Shown here piece after piece: positions 1 to 10,046 of a stretch of 64,000 nt of DNA. Each line of letters opens with the position of its first letter. Positions within the stretch are counted from its first letter, which is position 1. The notes below the pieces were generated by a model. The model was given only the letters and a program-made list of their open reading frames with translations, had not been told where the DNA came from and did no database searches. A program made the position numbers and the translations under genes. The DNA is from Ignavibacteriales bacterium (lineage in GTDB: Bacteria > Bacteroidota > Ignavibacteria > Ignavibacteriales > SURF-24): the NCBI GenBank assembly GCA_003599415.1, contig QZKB01000146.1:16790-80789 (forward strand), read 5' to 3'.

Positions 1-2471
1 TAAGTATAGTTGATGAACCCTGAGAACCAGGTGCCTGCTGTCTTTCTTAGAGTCAACTCAAATCCTCTTGTATCCTGGTAGTTGTTAGCAGAGGTAGCTG
101 TATATGAAAATCCGGATGCAGAAGAAATGTACTGGGTAAAATCCTGCTGATCAGTAATATCATTATAAAATGCAGCAGCCTGAAGTAACAAACCTTCCAT
201 AAAGATGTAATCAAAACCCAACTCGTAGGAAATAGTTTTTGAAAGAATCAGATTTGGATTTCCGTAACTTGACATTGATTGTGTTGATGTTCTTTCTATA
301 CGGAATAAACTCTCGTACTGAGGTACCTGACGAAAATGTCCATAGTTAAAAAACAATTTTGAATTTTCAGTTATCGGATGCGCAACTCCAAGTCTTGGAC
401 TTAACTGCCATTGTCCTTTTGCATCTTCCGTCTTAAATGCTTTTGAAGAGTTATAATTAGAAGAAAAGAAAGCCGCATAGAACGGATCGAGAGCCCACCA
501 GTTGCTGTTGGAATTGCTGTAATCCAATCGCAAACCGGCATTCATTGTAAATCCTTTCGTCTCTAATTTATCCTGAATGTATGCTGCTGCTCTGTATGGA
601 TAGACATGCATTTGTACACGGTTATTATACTTTTCTGCTGCCTGTCCACCCGAAGCAATTGTTCCGTAATCGAAATCAAGATCGTTATAATTATATTCAA
701 TGCCAGCTTTAACAAGGTTATGAAAATTTACCTGGCTCGTAAAATCTGCTTTTACGGTAGTCGAATTAACAACCGTGTTGTCCCTTGCTCTTGCAAAATG
801 CTGACCGCCGGTAAGTATAATTCCGTATGAATCATACGGCCAGTAACCAAACGGGTTGCTGTCTTCATAGAATCCCGGTATTACTTCATATTTTGCAGAT
901 GTATCCCTTATTGCTGCGGGACGAGTAAAATAATCTCTCCTGAAAGTCTCCACTGAAATTTCATAAAAGGTAGTTGAGTTGAGCGTATGAGTAAGTCTTC
1001 CTGCAAATGAACGCTGTCCAATATCCGAAAGACAGAAATTATAATCAGAAAATATTCCGCCAAGATCTGCAGTGCTTGAGACATAACTTATTATACCGGC
1101 TATTTCAGTGGGCCAGTGTGGATAAAAATATGTGCCTGTAGCATCCCAGTTATGTCTAATTGTATATTGTTTTCCAATAAGACTTGATAAACGAAGTTTC
1201 ATAGAAGGAGTTATATCTGATACAAGCTGCATTGCCCAATTGTAATCATGATAATCTTCTCTTGTAACCGGAAACAATAGCATATCACGGTTACTTCTGT
1301 ATGAAGTGAAGAATCTTAAATCACCTAAATACGAACCAACAACTGGTATCGGTCCGCCGAATCCTGCATCGATATCATAATCCGGTTTATTGTTGGATTG
1401 TTTCTTCCGTGTTTCGTATTCAAAAACTCTTTGTGCACCTAAAGGAGTAAGGTCATTGTCGGGATCATTGTCCGTACAAAGAATGCTTGAGATTTCATTC
1501 CAACCCATAAACTCAGGATATTGCCTGCGGGTGTATTCATCCCACTTGCCATTGCCTGTGCCAGTCCAGCAAACATCAGGGTCAAAGAACGGTCGCAAAG
1601 CAAATGAGTATGGATCTGTTACGTCAAGTATTCCGTCACCTTTATAATATTTTGCCGCGGGAGGACTCATACGAACCTGAAAGTTTCCATAGTAGCCCTG
1701 CTTGCTTCCTTCGCGCGTAACTACGTTAACAATACCGCTTCTAACCTGTCCATACTCGGCATTAAAGCCGCCGCGTTCAACAGAAATTTCCTTTACTGAA
1801 CTTAAGGCTACCTGTGTAATCGGTTCATTGTTTCTTGGATCGCGCAACGTAACGCCATCAACCTGGAAAAGTATATTATCACCATCTCCGCCGCGGATAC
1901 TTAATCCACCGCCTACACTAACTTTACCTCTTGTATAGTTGGAAACAAATGTTGGTTGCGAAGCATAACCCGGGCTACCTCCCCATCCGCCGCGAATACC
2001 TGCCTGTAAACCAACAGCACTTACAACACTTGTAATCGGTAGTTCTTTTACTTCCTTGTCAGTTACATTAACAACACTTGTAGCTACATCCTCTTTAATA
2101 ATCGGTCGTTGTGCAAGAATTGTCATTTCACTTAATTCTATTGCGGTAGATTCCAGTGCTACATCAATTCTTGTTGTCTGATCAATATTTACTCTAACTT
2201 CTTTTATAGTGGTGTTCCTGAATCCCACAAAGGAAATCTGAAGAGTATAATTGCCGGGAGGAACATCAAGGATTGTGTACTGACCATTAGCATCCGAAAC
2301 AGCACCCAGTTTTGTTCCGACAACAACTATTGCTGCTCCCATTAACGTTTCTTCAGTTGATTTGTCGGTAATAATTCCGGCTATTTTTCCTGTAGTGCCG
2401 GGCCAGACGGGTGAAGTTATGATAAATATAAACAGTAGAACAGGTACAACTACCTTCTTCAGTTGTTTCAT
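1..2471 (-). CDS. TonB-dependent receptor, partial (C-terminus beyond the window)
   Basis: Translated by hand from the ATG at 2471; the frame stays open to base 1, so the C-terminal part of the barrel is missing. The order is a hydrophobic signal peptide (about residues 1-24), a carboxypeptidase-regulatory-like beta domain (GKIAGIITDKSTEETLMGA, then a DVPPGNYTLQISF segment), a TonB plug with IRGGDGDNILFQVDGV and GGFNAEYGQVRSGIVNV, and barrel strands. It would transport a large ligand, probably an oligosaccharide, across the outer membrane using TonB energy; the ligand cannot be read from sequence. It resembles the receptor at 50083-53406 more than the one at 31503-34517 (shared FGGP[IV]P segment and NYGHFR motif). 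No SusD-like gene follows inside the window. A conserved 40-bp element lies about 215 bp upstream of the start codon. Confidence 0.93.
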   Translation of the reverse strand, partial: MKQLKKVVVPVLLFIFIITSPVWPGTTGKIAGIITDKSTEETLMGAAIVVVGTKLGAVSDANGQYTILDVPPGNYTLQISFVGFRNTTIKEVRVNIDQTTRIDVALESTAIELSEMTILAQRPIIKEDVATSVVNVTDKEVKELPITSVVSAVGLQAGIRGGWGGSPGYASQPTFVSNYTRGKVSVGGGLSIRGGDGDNILFQVDGVTLRDPRNNEPITQVALSSVKEISVERGGFNAEYGQVRSGIVNVVTREGSKQGYYGNFQVRMSPPAAKYYKGDGILDVTDPYSFALRPFFDPDVCWTGTGNGKWDEYTRRQYPEFMGWNEISSILCTDNDPDNDLTPLGAQRVFEYETRKKQSNNKPDYDIDAGFGGPIPVVGSYLGDLRFFTSYRSNRDMLLFPVTREDYHDYNWAMQLVSDITPSMKLRLSSLIGKQYTIRHNWDATGTYFYPHWPTEIAGIISYVSSTADLGGIFSDYNFCLSDIGQRSFAGRLTHTLNSTTFYEISVETFRRDYFTRPAAIRDTSAKYEVIPGFYEDSNPFGYWPYDSYGIILTGGQHFARARDNTVVNSTTVKADFTSQVNFHNLVKAGIEYNYNDLDFDYGTIASGGQAAEKYNNRVQMHVYPYRAAAYIQDKLETKGFTMNAGLRLDYSNSNSNWWALDPFYAAFFSSNYNSSKAFKTEDAKGQWQLSPRLGVAHPITENSKLFFNYGHFRQVPQYESLFRIERTSTQSMSSYGNPNLILSKTISYELGFDYIFMEGLLLQAAAFYNDITDQQDFTQYISSASGFSYTATSANNYQDTRGFELTLRKTAGTWFSGFINYT

Positions 2472-3061
2472 ATTCAATTACTCCTTACTGATTAAGTAAT
2501 TTAATATCGCCTGAAGGCGAGGTTTTTCGTCTCATATACTGAGAACAAAAAGTCAATTTATGATTTTACGAGCTTTAAGAAGCCTGGTTATTTTCTGAAT
2601 TCTCAACAAGATCCGGTTACACTCATTTGTGCAAAGAAAAAATTTTATACTTTGCGTGATGAATATAGCAGGAATGAATTAACAATGCTTTTGTTAGTGT
2701 TCCAATTGTTTTAATCATTATCCCAATCTGGATTTTAAGCGTATTTTTCAAATAAATTGTTTTGTTAAGGGGGAATTATCCTGATAAAAAATTTTAGATG
2801 TTTTGCATTTACCTGATTTAAAAATTACCATCCTGCCGGTATTTGAGTTGTGAATCCATCCTGCTTTTCTAATATGTAAAAACATTATTCACTACCATAT
2901 AACCATCGGAAAATCCCCGGTTAAAATTAAAAGAATTATGCTCTATTTTTAAGTGGTCAGTAGGTAAATTCTTTTATAAATTTACGGTAACTTTTAGCCG
3001 GTTTATAATTAAGCAAACTTCACTTTATTAATCTATCAGAAACTTTAAAGTTCACTTTTGT
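2472..3061. other. Divergent intergenic region between TonB receptor and hybrid regulator
   Basis: These 590 bases hold no convincing gene. They contain the 5' leader of the TonB receptor, including a short hairpin TCGCCTGAAGGCGA at 2507-2520, and the operator-like element at 2687-2726. An AT-rich stretch precedes the plus-strand regulator. A 7-bp inverted repeat GTAAATT-N8-AATTTAC at 2964-2985 lies about 80 bases upstream of that gene. Its significance is unknown. Confidence 0.7.
2662..2726 (-). promoter_or_regulatory. Candidate activated promoter: conserved 40-bp element A plus -10
   Basis: Bases 2687-2726 match 14981-15020 at 36 of 40 positions, and both copies have the same orientation relative to the minus-strand gene they precede. 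Inside are two TYCCAA half-sites (2700-2705 and 2721-2726 on the plus strand) exactly 21 bp apart, two helical turns. On the minus strand a TGC-TATATT candidate extended -10 (2662-2667) follows. I infer an activator site, possibly for the adjacent AraC-type hybrid regulator. The match is seen directly; the role is inference. Confidence 0.5.
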
Positions 3062-6000
3062 ATGATCAGTTTGATAAAAAAAATTTTCTTCCTTTTAGCT
3101 GCAGGCAGCACAATATTTGCCCAGTCTTACCTTAATAATTTGAAATTTGAAAAATATTCTACCACGATGGGTTTATCTTCCAACGCTCAGCGTTGCATTA
3201 CGCAGGATAAGGAAGGATTTATCTGGATAGGAACCGACGACGGTTTAAACAGATTCGACGGTAGAACATTTAAAGTTTACAGGACAAATCAAAATGACCC
3301 GAACAGTTTAAGAAGCAATATTATTAATTGTTTGTTCACAGACAGCAAAAGTACTCTTTGGGTCGGTACGACCGCCGGTGGTTTAAGCAGGTATGATAAA
3401 TACAAAGACAATTTTACCAACTACGTTTCAAGCTTGGATAGCAATTCCCTCTTAAATAATGATATTACTACAATTGCAGAAGATAATTTTAACCGCATCT
3501 GGATTGGCACTTCCATTGGTCTTCATTTATATGATCCAAAGATTAATGGATTCAGAAATTTTACTACTGTTACCGGGCAGCCGTTAAACTCGGGTACCAT
3601 AGCATATAACCACGTTAAAAAAATTATAGTTGATAATGATTTACTCTGGATTGGATATACAACAGGAATTCTGACTGCACTCAACACAAAAACACTAACC
3701 TTTACACACTATAAATTATTTGATGTAAGCAGCACTACCGTCGCAGATTTTTCAGTAAATAATCTTATACTGGATGGGAATAAAATCTGGATAAGTACCT
3801 GGAGTAAAGGAATATGGATATTTGATAAATCAACCGGTAAAAGTTATCCGTACGAAAAAGAAAAAAGCCAGTATGTAAACTTCATTTTTAAGGATAACAG
3901 GAACAGAATATGGTACAGCCCTGAATCCAAAGGTTTGATAATGTTTGACGGAAAGAATGAAGTGAATTACCAGTTTGACGATTATGACAGGTACAGTCTC
4001 TCTTCAAATATTCTTGCTGATATTTTCCAGGATAAGCAGGGAAACCTTTGGCTGGCAAATAAACAGGGTGATCTTAATTATTTAAAACTTAACAACCCTT
4101 TTCATTCATGGTATAAGAAACCAAGCTCGTTTTATGGTTTATCCAACAATTTATTAACAGTAATAATTGAAGATTCAAAGAAGAGAATCTGGATTGGCTA
4201 CCAGGACGGTGGTATAGATATTATTGATCCGCAGAATAAACAGTCGAGAATTCATATTAAAGGTGATAACTCAAGCGGTTTAGGACCCGGGCCCGTAACT
4301 TCTATTTTGAAAGGGAGAGACGGGACTGTATGGATTGGCAAATACCTGGACGGTCTGAAGAAATATGACGAAAAAACCGGAAGATTTACTTCTTTTAAAC
4401 ATATTGATGGAGATTTGGAATCTATTGCTGGTAACGATATAAGACACATAACAGAAGACCGGAACGGAAACCTATGGCTTGCAATTCATGGAGGCGGCAT
4501 TGATAAGTTTGATCCGAAGACAGGAAAGTTTTTTCACCACAGAAGAAATGATAATAATCCATCTACAACAATAATAAGCGACTGGACATTTACTGCAGTA
4601 TGCGACAAGAATAATAATATCTGGGTTGGAACAATTGCGGGTGTGTCTGTACTTTCTGAGAAAAGTGCCATAGTAAAACATTATCTTGCAAATGCACCTG
4701 ACGGACAAGATTTAAGCAATAACCTGTCGAGAGTAATTTATATAGATTCAAAAGATTATGTATGGATAGGAACAATTGACGGATTAAATAAATTAGATCC
4801 CAGGACAAATTCTATAAAGAAATATTTCACCGGTGATGGATTACCTAACACAGTCATACTTGGAATTCTTGAAGATAATAACAATGATTTATGGATTAGT
4901 ACCGCTAAAGGATTATCAAAATTCTTAAGACAAAAAGAGAAGTTTAAAAACTTTTCTGTGCTTGATGGGCTTGTTACTGATGAATTTAATATGTTCTCTT
5001 CATTCAAAAGTCCTACCGGTGAATTATACTTTGGCGGGCGCGATGGTTTGAATTATTTCCATCCTGACAGCATTAAAACTAATAAGTATATTCCGCCGGT
5101 TTATATAACTGATTTCAAACTGTTTAATCAATCGGCTCCTGTAAAAAGAGAAAATGTTCAGCAGGATTTTTACTTACAGGAAGAAATCAGCTTCTGCAAG
5201 GAAGTTACTCTTGAATATCACCAGAATGTTATTACTATTGAATTCATCGCGCTTAATTATCTTAACCTTGAAAAGAACCAGTACCGTTATAAGCTAGAAG
5301 GATTTGATAAAAACTGGACACTGCCGGGTTACAAACGGGAAGTAACATATACAAACCTTCCTCCCGGAGAATATGTATTTAAAGTCATCGCATCAAATAA
5401 TGACGGAGTCTGGAATACACAGGGTGCATCTCTCAGCATAATAGTTAAACCTCCGTTATGGAGGACAAAATGGGCTTACGCATTTTATATTATTCTTTTA
5501 ATTGTTCTTCTTTATTACTTCAGGAAAATAATTCTTCATGAAGCAAAAGTTAAAAGAACAATAGAGATGGAAGAACTTGAGATACAGAAGCTGCAGGAAA
5601 TGGATAACCTGAAAATGCAGTTCTTCTCAAATGTATCTCATGAATTCCGAACCCCTTTAACATTAATCGTAGGACCGATTGAAAAACTTATCCGGACAAC
5701 CAAAGACGAGCTACAGCAGATTCAGTTAAAATTAATTTACCGTAATGCAAACCGGTTATTAAGAATGATCAACCAGCTCATGGACTTCAGGAAAATTGAA
5801 GAGGCAAGACTTGAGCTAAATGCAACACAGGGAGATATAATTAATTTTATAAAAGATATTGTAAGTTCGTTTGAGCAGGAAGCAAAACACAGGAATATAG
5901 ATTTCAAATACATTCCTTCGCATGAATCTTTCCAGCTATACTTCGATTCTGATAAACTTGAAAAGATAATTTTCAATCTTCTTTCCAATGCTTTTAAGTA

Positions 6001-7177
6001 TACGCCGGATAGCGGAGAAATTTCAATAAGTGTTGTAGTGGATAATGAACCGGGGTCATCAAACAATTTTATTATTAAAGTGAAAGACTCCGGTATTGGA
6101 ATAGCAAAAGATCTGCTGCCGAAAATATTCGATCGGTTTTACCAGGTTAAAAATCAAAGGACTAACCAGGGAACAGGAATTGGTTTATCTTTTACCTACG
6201 AACTTGTAAAACTTCACCAGGGACAAATAAACGTTGAAAGCGAACCGGATCATGGTTCCGAATTCATTGTATCATTACCGGTATGGTTAAACGAAGAACA
6301 ATTACCCAAACATATTTCGGTTAATAAAACAACTGAACCGGCACAGGATTTTAGTATTTCAACTATTACTCAAAGAAATATAGAAATTAAAAACGCTGTT
6401 GAATCAAACGACCTTCCACGAATATTAATAATAGAAGATAATGCCGATATGCGGCTTTATATTAAGAATGAATTTTCTGACAGCTACAAAATTTCTGAAG
6501 CTCACAACGGCACGGTTGGATTGGAAAAAGCTTTTGAGGAAATGCCGGACGCAATTATTTGCGATGTTATGATGCCCGGTATTGACGGTTACCAGGTCTG
6601 CAAAACTTTAAAGCAGGATGAGCGAACAAGTCATATTCCGTTAGTAATGTTAACAGCAAAAAGTTCTGAGCAGCATACAATTGAAGGATTTGAGAGCGGT
6701 GCTGATGATTATGTTGCCAAGCCGTTCAATTCGGCCTTACTTAGAACAAGAATAAAAAATTTAATTGAATCAAGAATTACATTACGAAAGAAATTTATAA
6801 AAGATCCCTTCGCAACAATTAAAGATATATCTCCATCTAAGACGGATGAAAAACTATTAAACAAAGCTTATGATATTGTTGAGAAGAATATTGAGAACGC
6901 TGACTTTGAAGTTTCTGATTTTGCAAACGAAATGTGCATGAGCCGTACACAATTATACCGGAAGATTCAGGCAATATCAGGTCAGTCAGTAAAGGAATTT
7001 ATCCGTATCATCCGCCTGAAGAAAGCTGCCGAATTATTATTAACTACAGATCAGAATGTCTCCGAGATTTCTGTAGCGGTTGGGTTTAATTCTCTGTCAT
7101 ACTTTACTTCTTCCTTCACGGAGTACTTTGGTATGAGTCCAACCAAATATTTGGAGAAGCACACAAGAAAAAATTGA
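3062..7177 (+). CDS. Hybrid two-component system regulator (sensor kinase - receiver - AraC HTH)
   Basis: At 1371 residues this is a full-length one-protein signalling system of the kind that controls polysaccharide loci in Bacteroidota. It has a signal peptide (1-20), then about 14 propeller repeats with WIGT-like motifs, enough for two seven-bladed propellers (about 25-700). A Y_Y_Y domain (about 715-795) and one membrane helix (about 804-823) follow. The kinase has its H-box in SNVSHEFRTPLTLI (His860), an N-box with Asn976, and DSGIGIA at 1009. The receiver has its phospho-acceptor in CDVMMPGIDG (Asp1168), and an AraC-type HTH lies at about 1265-1367. The periplasmic propellers should bind an oligosaccharide and the HTH should activate nearby genes. 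Its ligand is unknown; its neighbours (TonB receptor, GH31) suggest a hemicellulose or pectin side-chain signal. Confidence 0.96.
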   Translation: MISLIKKIFFLLAAGSTIFAQSYLNNLKFEKYSTTMGLSSNAQRCITQDKEGFIWIGTDDGLNRFDGRTFKVYRTNQNDPNSLRSNIINCLFTDSKSTLWVGTTAGGLSRYDKYKDNFTNYVSSLDSNSLLNNDITTIAEDNFNRIWIGTSIGLHLYDPKINGFRNFTTVTGQPLNSGTIAYNHVKKIIVDNDLLWIGYTTGILTALNTKTLTFTHYKLFDVSSTTVADFSVNNLILDGNKIWISTWSKGIWIFDKSTGKSYPYEKEKSQYVNFIFKDNRNRIWYSPESKGLIMFDGKNEVNYQFDDYDRYSLSSNILADIFQDKQGNLWLANKQGDLNYLKLNNPFHSWYKKPSSFYGLSNNLLTVIIEDSKKRIWIGYQDGGIDIIDPQNKQSRIHIKGDNSSGLGPGPVTSILKGRDGTVWIGKYLDGLKKYDEKTGRFTSFKHIDGDLESIAGNDIRHITEDRNGNLWLAIHGGGIDKFDPKTGKFFHHRRNDNNPSTTIISDWTFTAVCDKNNNIWVGTIAGVSVLSEKSAIVKHYLANAPDGQDLSNNLSRVIYIDSKDYVWIGTIDGLNKLDPRTNSIKKYFTGDGLPNTVILGILEDNNNDLWISTAKGLSKFLRQKEKFKNFSVLDGLVTDEFNMFSSFKSPTGELYFGGRDGLNYFHPDSIKTNKYIPPVYITDFKLFNQSAPVKRENVQQDFYLQEEISFCKEVTLEYHQNVITIEFIALNYLNLEKNQYRYKLEGFDKNWTLPGYKREVTYTNLPPGEYVFKVIASNNDGVWNTQGASLSIIVKPPLWRTKWAYAFYIILLIVLLYYFRKIILHEAKVKRTIEMEELEIQKLQEMDNLKMQFFSNVSHEFRTPLTLIVGPIEKLIRTTKDELQQIQLKLIYRNANRLLRMINQLMDFRKIEEARLELNATQGDIINFIKDIVSSFEQEAKHRNIDFKYIPSHESFQLYFDSDKLEKIIFNLLSNAFKYTPDSGEISISVVVDNEPGSSNNFIIKVKDSGIGIAKDLLPKIFDRFYQVKNQRTNQGTGIGLSFTYELVKLHQGQINVESEPDHGSEFIVSLPVWLNEEQLPKHISVNKTTEPAQDFSISTITQRNIEIKNAVESNDLPRILIIEDNADMRLYIKNEFSDSYKISEAHNGTVGLEKAFEEMPDAIICDVMMPGIDGYQVCKTLKQDERTSHIPLVMLTAKSSEQHTIEGFESGADDYVAKPFNSALLRTRIKNLIESRITLRKKFIKDPFATIKDISPSKTDEKLLNKAYDIVEKNIENADFEVSDFANEMCMSRTQLYRKIQAISGQSVKEFIRIIRLKKAAELLLTTDQNVSEISVAVGFNSLSYFTSSFTEYFGMSPTKYLEKHTRKN

Positions 7178-7184
7178 ATATTCC

Positions 7185-7215
7185 CCCGGCATTTAAATGC
7201 CGGGCTGTTGTTTTT
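7185..7215 (+). terminator. Rho-independent terminator between convergent genes
   Basis: A perfect 20-base palindrome, CCCGGCATTTAAATGCCGGG (7185-7204), lies eight bases after the regulator stop and is followed by CTGTTGTTTTT. It ends the plus-strand transcript. It overlaps the end of the convergent GH31 gene and may also slow transcription from that side, though the T-run there is poor. Confidence 0.85.
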
Positions 7216-10030
7216 AGAATCCAACAATAATTTCATCGCCAATATAATTAACAACCTTATCAGGTTTATCTTCAATTCCGACATCAATTCCATGGTCCTT
7301 CTTTACAAGCACAACATTGAAAGACCTTGATTCAAGCATGCCCGGGAATTTACCATTTCTCTTTCCGATGATTAATTGCCCGGCTTCATCATTCCATTTA
7401 AAATCAATTGTGGAATAAATTCCTTTCTCATAATTGTAATTATCATTTTCATCTTCATACAAAGTAAAGTTTCCATCAGCACCGGTATAAATTCTTAGCT
7501 CAATCGGATCAGCAGGTTTTTCTGTAGAGTACTGAAGAAATGGTCCCATCGGAATTATAGAACCTGCTTTAACGAACAAGGGCATTTTATCTATTGGCGC
7601 ATCAGTTTTAATTTTCATTCCTCCATTAAATGATTTACCCGTCCAGAAGTCGTACCATAAAACAGAAGCTTCCGGCAGATAGACTTCTCTGATCTTCTCT
7701 TTAACAACATCGCTCTTTTCTTTTTCAAAAGTTGAAGGAGTTTTCCAGAATAATCTCAACTTTGCAGCACCGGTTGATTTGTTTTCAGTTTCCAAGATAA
7801 AATTATATTCCTTACCCGCTTCAAGGCTCACAGGTTCTGTATATTGCTCAACGCTTGTATAAACCATCTTTAATGTATCACCATTCAGAATTATCCGCTT
7901 TGAATCATAACCAATCAAGTGAAACTGATGTTTACCTGTTTCTTTCGCAATTAATTTACCTTCCCATTTAATTGAGAACATGGAATCAGTAACATAATCA
8001 GGTCTGCCAGTATACCAGATAAAATCAATATCAGGATCAACCTTTTCCTTGCTAAAAATTTTACGTTGAGAATCTTTATAATATTTTCCAACAAGTCCCG
8101 GTTGGTTATCATTAGTTTTAAAATAGTCGGAAGTAATTAATTGGCTTGCTTCCGGCGGATGATGATACATAAATTCAGTAACCGGACAAACGAGGAGCGA
8201 AGGGCCAAACATAAACTGATCATCAATTGAAAAAGTTTTCTGATCATTTGGAAAGTCCATTGGCAGGCCGCGCATAAATGTGTAATCTTTATCAGTCACC
8301 ATCCATGCTAAAGAATAAATGTACGGCATCAATCGGTAGCGCAGATTATCAAATTTTTTTATCGGCTCAACAAACTCACCCATTTCCCAAATCTCGCGCG
8401 GAGTTTCAGAACCATGAGAACGGAAGATTGGAGTAAACGCACCCATCTGAAACATTCGTGTATACAATTCCTGGTAAGCAGGATCTTTACCGCCCTGCAT
8501 AAATACACCATCATACGCACCAAGTACAAAACCGCCGATATCAAAAGTCCAGTAAGGAATGCCGGACATACAATGATTTATACCTGCGGAAATTTGTTTA
8601 CGGAATACTTCCCAGCTTGCGCCGATATCACCGGACCAGGTTGTGGCGGCATTGCGCTGCTGACCGGAAAAAGTGGAACGGGTTAAAATATAAGCTCTGC
8701 GCTCCGATGTTTCCTCACGCCAGTATTTATAAAGGTCATCCGTCATAGCTAATGAAAATGTGTTAAGATACCTGGCCCAGGAACCGAGATGATTCCTTCC
8801 CATTTTTTTCAATTCATATTCACTTGATTCTTTAGTCATAGCATTAACAACATCAGGTTCAGTAGAATCAATCCACCAGCCGTCAAGACCTTTGGAATAA
8901 ATTCCCCTCTTAAGGTATTTCCAGTATAATTTATTTGCTTCGGGATTGTATGCATCATAATATTTGAATCCTGCCCAACCAACGGGTTTATAAAGGTATC
9001 CATGTTTAAGCATCTCAGAATAGATTTCTGTCTTTGGTCCAAGCGCCGGCCATATAGAAATGATGATATGAAAATTCATCTGATGAAGTTTATCGCACAT
9101 TTCCTTCGGCTCAGGAAAAAGTGTTTTGTCGAAAAACATTCCGCTCCAGTTTGCAGCGCCATTCCAGTAATCCCAATCCTGTATCATATTATCAATAGGA
9201 ATTTTCATTGCACGGTATTTTTCAGCAACACTCATAAGCTCGGCCTGTGTATCATAATGTTCTTTACTCTGCCAGTAACCGTAAGCCCATTTACCATACA
9301 TCGGGGCTTTGCCGGTAATACTGCGATAGCCGGAAATAATTTCATCCATATTTTTTCCATGCACCAGGTAGTAATCAATGTTATTACCGATATCAGACCA
9401 GATTGAAGCACCATTATAATCATCATTAAAAACTGTTTTGGAATAATTATCCCATAGAATTCCGTAATTGTTTGTTGAAATTAAGAATGAACTTGACGCA
9501 CCGACATTAGCCTGAGCCAGGGAGATTTTCTTTCCGCGGAAATTAAAATAGCCGTCGGTTTGTTCACCAAGTCCGTAAACTCCTTCCGCATCTGTAAGTT
9601 TAAATTTTTGCTGAAGAGTAAATCCGGAATCTGCAAAGTAAACAACCGGAGCAAACAGTGGTTTATCTTTTTCCTTAAGAAGAGTTTTACCGTTGGCTAT
9701 AAATTCAATATTTAACTCTGGCTTTGTTACCACCAGAGTTAATGCTGCTGAATTCAATTCTATCATTTCATCTTTTTCTATAATTTTAATATCCAGATCA
9801 GGAATTAAATTTTTAATGACAGACAAACTTAACTTCTCAGCTTTGCCACCGCGGCACCATTTAATTATTCTAACAATGTCATTATCATAAAATTGAATTT
9901 TGATATTCAGTTCGCTGTTACTGGTTTCAATACCGTTCTTGATTTTTTTGAAATGGACATCAGCAGAATAATTGCAATTAGACAGCGCTAAAACTAATGC
10001 AAGTAAAAATATAATTTTAACTCTTTTCAT
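7214..10030 (-). CDS. GH31 alpha-xylosidase / alpha-glucosidase with PA14 insert, lipoprotein
   Basis: This 938-residue protein starts with a lipoprotein signal (LALSNC, Cys19), which places it on a membrane. A GH31 N-terminal beta-sandwich is followed by the TIM barrel. The catalytic nucleophile motif is WWIDSTEPD (Asp388) and the acid/base motif is TWSGDIGASW (Asp468). A PA14-like domain is inserted after the barrel (about 645-800), then the distal beta-sheet domain (DUF5110-like). From memory, GH31 enzymes with PA14 near this point are mostly alpha-xylosidases that trim xyloglucan oligosaccharides, so alpha-xylosidase is the first guess and alpha-glucosidase the alternative. It is 16 bases downstream of the CotH-like gene and is probably co-transcribed with it. 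There is no T9SS tail, so periplasmic or surface lipoprotein action is likely. Confidence 0.92.
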   Translation of the reverse strand: MKRVKIIFLLALVLALSNCNYSADVHFKKIKNGIETSNSELNIKIQFYDNDIVRIIKWCRGGKAEKLSLSVIKNLIPDLDIKIIEKDEMIELNSAALTLVVTKPELNIEFIANGKTLLKEKDKPLFAPVVYFADSGFTLQQKFKLTDAEGVYGLGEQTDGYFNFRGKKISLAQANVGASSSFLISTNNYGILWDNYSKTVFNDDYNGASIWSDIGNNIDYYLVHGKNMDEIISGYRSITGKAPMYGKWAYGYWQSKEHYDTQAELMSVAEKYRAMKIPIDNMIQDWDYWNGAANWSGMFFDKTLFPEPKEMCDKLHQMNFHIIISIWPALGPKTEIYSEMLKHGYLYKPVGWAGFKYYDAYNPEANKLYWKYLKRGIYSKGLDGWWIDSTEPDVVNAMTKESSEYELKKMGRNHLGSWARYLNTFSLAMTDDLYKYWREETSERRAYILTRSTFSGQQRNAATTWSGDIGASWEVFRKQISAGINHCMSGIPYWTFDIGGFVLGAYDGVFMQGGKDPAYQELYTRMFQMGAFTPIFRSHGSETPREIWEMGEFVEPIKKFDNLRYRLMPYIYSLAWMVTDKDYTFMRGLPMDFPNDQKTFSIDDQFMFGPSLLVCPVTEFMYHHPPEASQLITSDYFKTNDNQPGLVGKYYKDSQRKIFSKEKVDPDIDFIWYTGRPDYVTDSMFSIKWEGKLIAKETGKHQFHLIGYDSKRIILNGDTLKMVYTSVEQYTEPVSLEAGKEYNFILETENKSTGAAKLRLFWKTPSTFEKEKSDVVKEKIREVYLPEASVLWYDFWTGKSFNGGMKIKTDAPIDKMPLFVKAGSIIPMGPFLQYSTEKPADPIELRIYTGADGNFTLYEDENDNYNYEKGIYSTIDFKWNDEAGQLIIGKRNGKFPGMLESRSFNVVLVKKDHGIDVGIEDKPDKVVNYIGDEIIVGF

Positions 10031-10046
10031 TTTTTAATTCCTGATA

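Noticed and set aside
2507..2520. TCGCCTGAAGGCGA hairpin followed by GTTTTT
   Set aside because: Looks like a small terminator on the plus strand, but no plus-strand gene ends here. Within the minus-strand leader it has no T-run.
9002..9406. Open frame of 134 codons on the plus strand
   Set aside because: It is antisense to the GH31 gene, has no ribosome-binding site or recognisable protein features, and is explained by codon bias of the real gene.
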